From an uncultured Lachnospiraceae bacterium (GTDB lineage Bacteria > Bacillota > Clostridia > Lachnospirales > Lachnospiraceae): a stretch of 15,441 nucleotides of DNA. A program made the translations under genes and the position numbers. Each line of letters begins with the position of its first letter. Positions within the stretch are counted from its first letter, which is position 1. This document shows, piece after piece, positions 14,212-15,441 of this stretch. The stretch is taken from positions 1 through 15,441 of the forward strand of contig CAJTNC010000038.1 in assembly GCA_910577955.1 (NCBI GenBank). The letters run 5' to 3'. Below the pieces are notes generated by a model, which searched no databases, was not told the DNA's origin, and saw nothing but the letters and a program-made list of their open reading frames with translations.

Positions 14212-15387
14212 ATGAGTTTTTTTGATGGATATGATTTTTATTTCTACTTAGTCCTTTTCCTGATTCCGGCCATAATTTTGGGTTTACGTGAAAAAAGTTT
14301 GCGATGGTATCGGACAATAGCTACTGCTTTTTTTATCTGGATGGTTTACCGTGATACACCGGTACAATTTCTTTATTTACTGGCTTATGTCGTCATAGCG
14401 GTGTATTTGGTTAAGATATATCTGGTACTTAGAAAAAAATATGGGCGAAACAAGTATTTGTACGGACATGCGGTTTTATTTGCATTATTGCCTTTGATCA
14501 CATATAAAATCAGTGGGATGTCAGGGGGAAATTTATTTGGCTTTTTGGGAATTTCATATATTTGCTTCCGTGTAATTCAGGTAATCATTGAAACATACGA
14601 TGGTGTTATTACGGAAATCGATGAAAAGCAGTTTTTAATGTTTCTTCTTTTTTTTCCGAGTCTAAGCTCCGGCCCCATTGACAGAAGCAGGCGTTTTGCG
14701 GAGGATGACAGCAAAATATATGCAAGGAACGAATATGTGGAATTACTGGAAACCGGAATGTTTAAATTAGTATTGGGCGCTTTTTATAAAATAGTCTGTT
14801 CGGCATATTTCTATCGCCTGCTGACAGAAGTTTTTGAGGGGAAACATAAACCTCTGTACTTAATAGGGTACGCGTATATATATGGGATGTACTTGTTCTT
14901 TGACTTTGCAGGTTATAGTGCTATGGCTGTAGGAACCAGTTATATTTTAGGCATCCGAATGCCGGATAATTTTAACAAACCATTTTTGAGTACAGATATG
15001 AAAGACTTTTGGAACCGATGGCATATAACATTGTCCACATGGTTCCGGGATTTTGTATTTACGCGGTTTATGGTTGATTCCGCACGCAGAAAGCGTTTCA
15101 AAAACCGCTTATATGGAGCTTCTGTAGGGCTGATTTTGAATATGGGAATCATGGGAATCTGGCATGGCGCAGAGGCTCATTATATTGCATACGGATTGTA
15201 CCACGGTTTCATTCTGGCAATTACAGAAGTATATCAGAAAAAGTCAAAATTTTATCGTGAGAACAAGGATAAAGTTTGGTACCGAGGGTGTTCTTGGTTC
15301 TTGACTCTTAATATGGTCATGCTTGGCTTCTTGATCTTTTCAGGGTATATGCAGGAAGTTATAGTTGTAATAAAAAATAAAATTTAA
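14212..15387 (+). CDS. dltB: D-alanyl transfer membrane protein DltB (MBOAT family)
   Basis: Polytopic membrane O-acyltransferase of 391 residues that passes D-alanine from DltC across the membrane to teichoic acid. About ten hydrophobic helices are visible. The DltB hallmark FPSLSSGPIDRSRRF is at 148-162. FWNRWHITLSTWFRDFVF (266-283) holds the conserved H271, and GIWHGAEAHY (315-324) holds H318, the catalytic-type MBOAT histidine. Length matches the family. The frame is open from a TTG at 14182 inside dltA, but GGGAGGA (14198-14204) lies 7 bases before the ATG at 14212, which is therefore the start. It follows the dltA stop by one base. An intact, well-conserved dltB argues that the dlt operon is still in use despite the dltA frameshift. 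Confidence 0.93.
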   Translation: MSFFDGYDFYFYLVLFLIPAIILGLREKSLRWYRTIATAFFIWMVYRDTPVQFLYLLAYVVIAVYLVKIYLVLRKKYGRNKYLYGHAVLFALLPLITYKISGMSGGNLFGFLGISYICFRVIQVIIETYDGVITEIDEKQFLMFLLFFPSLSSGPIDRSRRFAEDDSKIYARNEYVELLETGMFKLVLGAFYKIVCSAYFYRLLTEVFEGKHKPLYLIGYAYIYGMYLFFDFAGYSAMAVGTSYILGIRMPDNFNKPFLSTDMKDFWNRWHITLSTWFRDFVFTRFMVDSARRKRFKNRLYGASVGLILNMGIMGIWHGAEAHYIAYGLYHGFILAITEVYQKKSKFYRENKDKVWYRGCSWFLTLNMVMLGFLIFSGYMQEVIVVIKNKI

Positions 15388-15441
15388 AGTCTGCAAATAA
15401 AAAGTCAAGCAGAAATTGATGAACTTTGAAAATTTTATACA
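15388..15441 (+). other. Region after dltB; dltC expected beyond the window
   Basis: Only 54 bases remain. An ATG at 15419 opens a frame (MNFENFI) that runs off the end and could be the start of the carrier protein gene dltC. The ribosome site before it is poor and seven residues do not identify a protein. The expected dltC and dltD would lie outside this window. Confidence 0.25.

Noticed and set aside
1..15441. CRISPR array, tRNA, rRNA, insertion sequence or phage attachment site
   Set aside because: No regularly spaced repeats, RNA-gene signatures, transposase or integrase genes were seen on either strand.

Overview
The window looks like chromosome of a low-to-mid GC Firmicute, most likely a gut-type Clostridium relative (Lachnospiraceae or similar). 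The grounds are AGGAGG-type ribosome sites, paired GHKL-type histidine kinases and LytTR response regulators, lipobox lipoproteins and a dlt (D-alanylation of teichoic acid) locus. The taxonomic call is inference; there is no rRNA or tRNA here.

Layout. Bases 1-369 are an AT-rich, apparently non-coding leader with two perfect dyads and TATAAT-like boxes. A small SAM-dependent methyltransferase gene follows (370-987, +). A convergent two-gene operon on the minus strand (2830 back to 1011) encodes a DrrAB-type ABC exporter. Divergent from it, on the plus strand, a GHKL kinase and LytTR regulator (3002-5010) are followed by a promoter with tandem 20-bp-spaced repeats and an acidic lipoprotein gene (5177-6268). 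A second two-component pair follows in the opposite gene order (regulator 6362-7090, kinase 7077-8330). Next come a similarly built promoter, a second lipoprotein gene (8446-9651), three ABC permease-like membrane proteins (9694-11930) and an ATPase (11927-12580). The last part is the start of a dlt operon. Its dltA is split by a -1 frameshift next to a run of seven G (12673-14210), dltB is intact (14212-15387), and the window ends before any convincing dltC.

How the genes may work together. The 11927-12580 ATPase has a glutamate in place of the Q-loop glutamine and a YSLGM signature, both features of the BcrA/LanF (bacitracin and lantibiotic self-protection) branch. With a lipoprotein and several small permeases in the same run of genes, this resembles a LanI + LanFEG immunity module, but with three permeases, LytTR/GHKL control and no visible bacteriocin gene. 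DrrAB-type export, peptide-sensing two-component systems, LanFEG-like transport and D-alanylation next to one another suggest a cell-envelope island for sensing and resisting antimicrobial peptides. That is inference from families and neighbourhood. What is seen directly is the gene order, the motifs, the shared promoter architecture and the frameshift.
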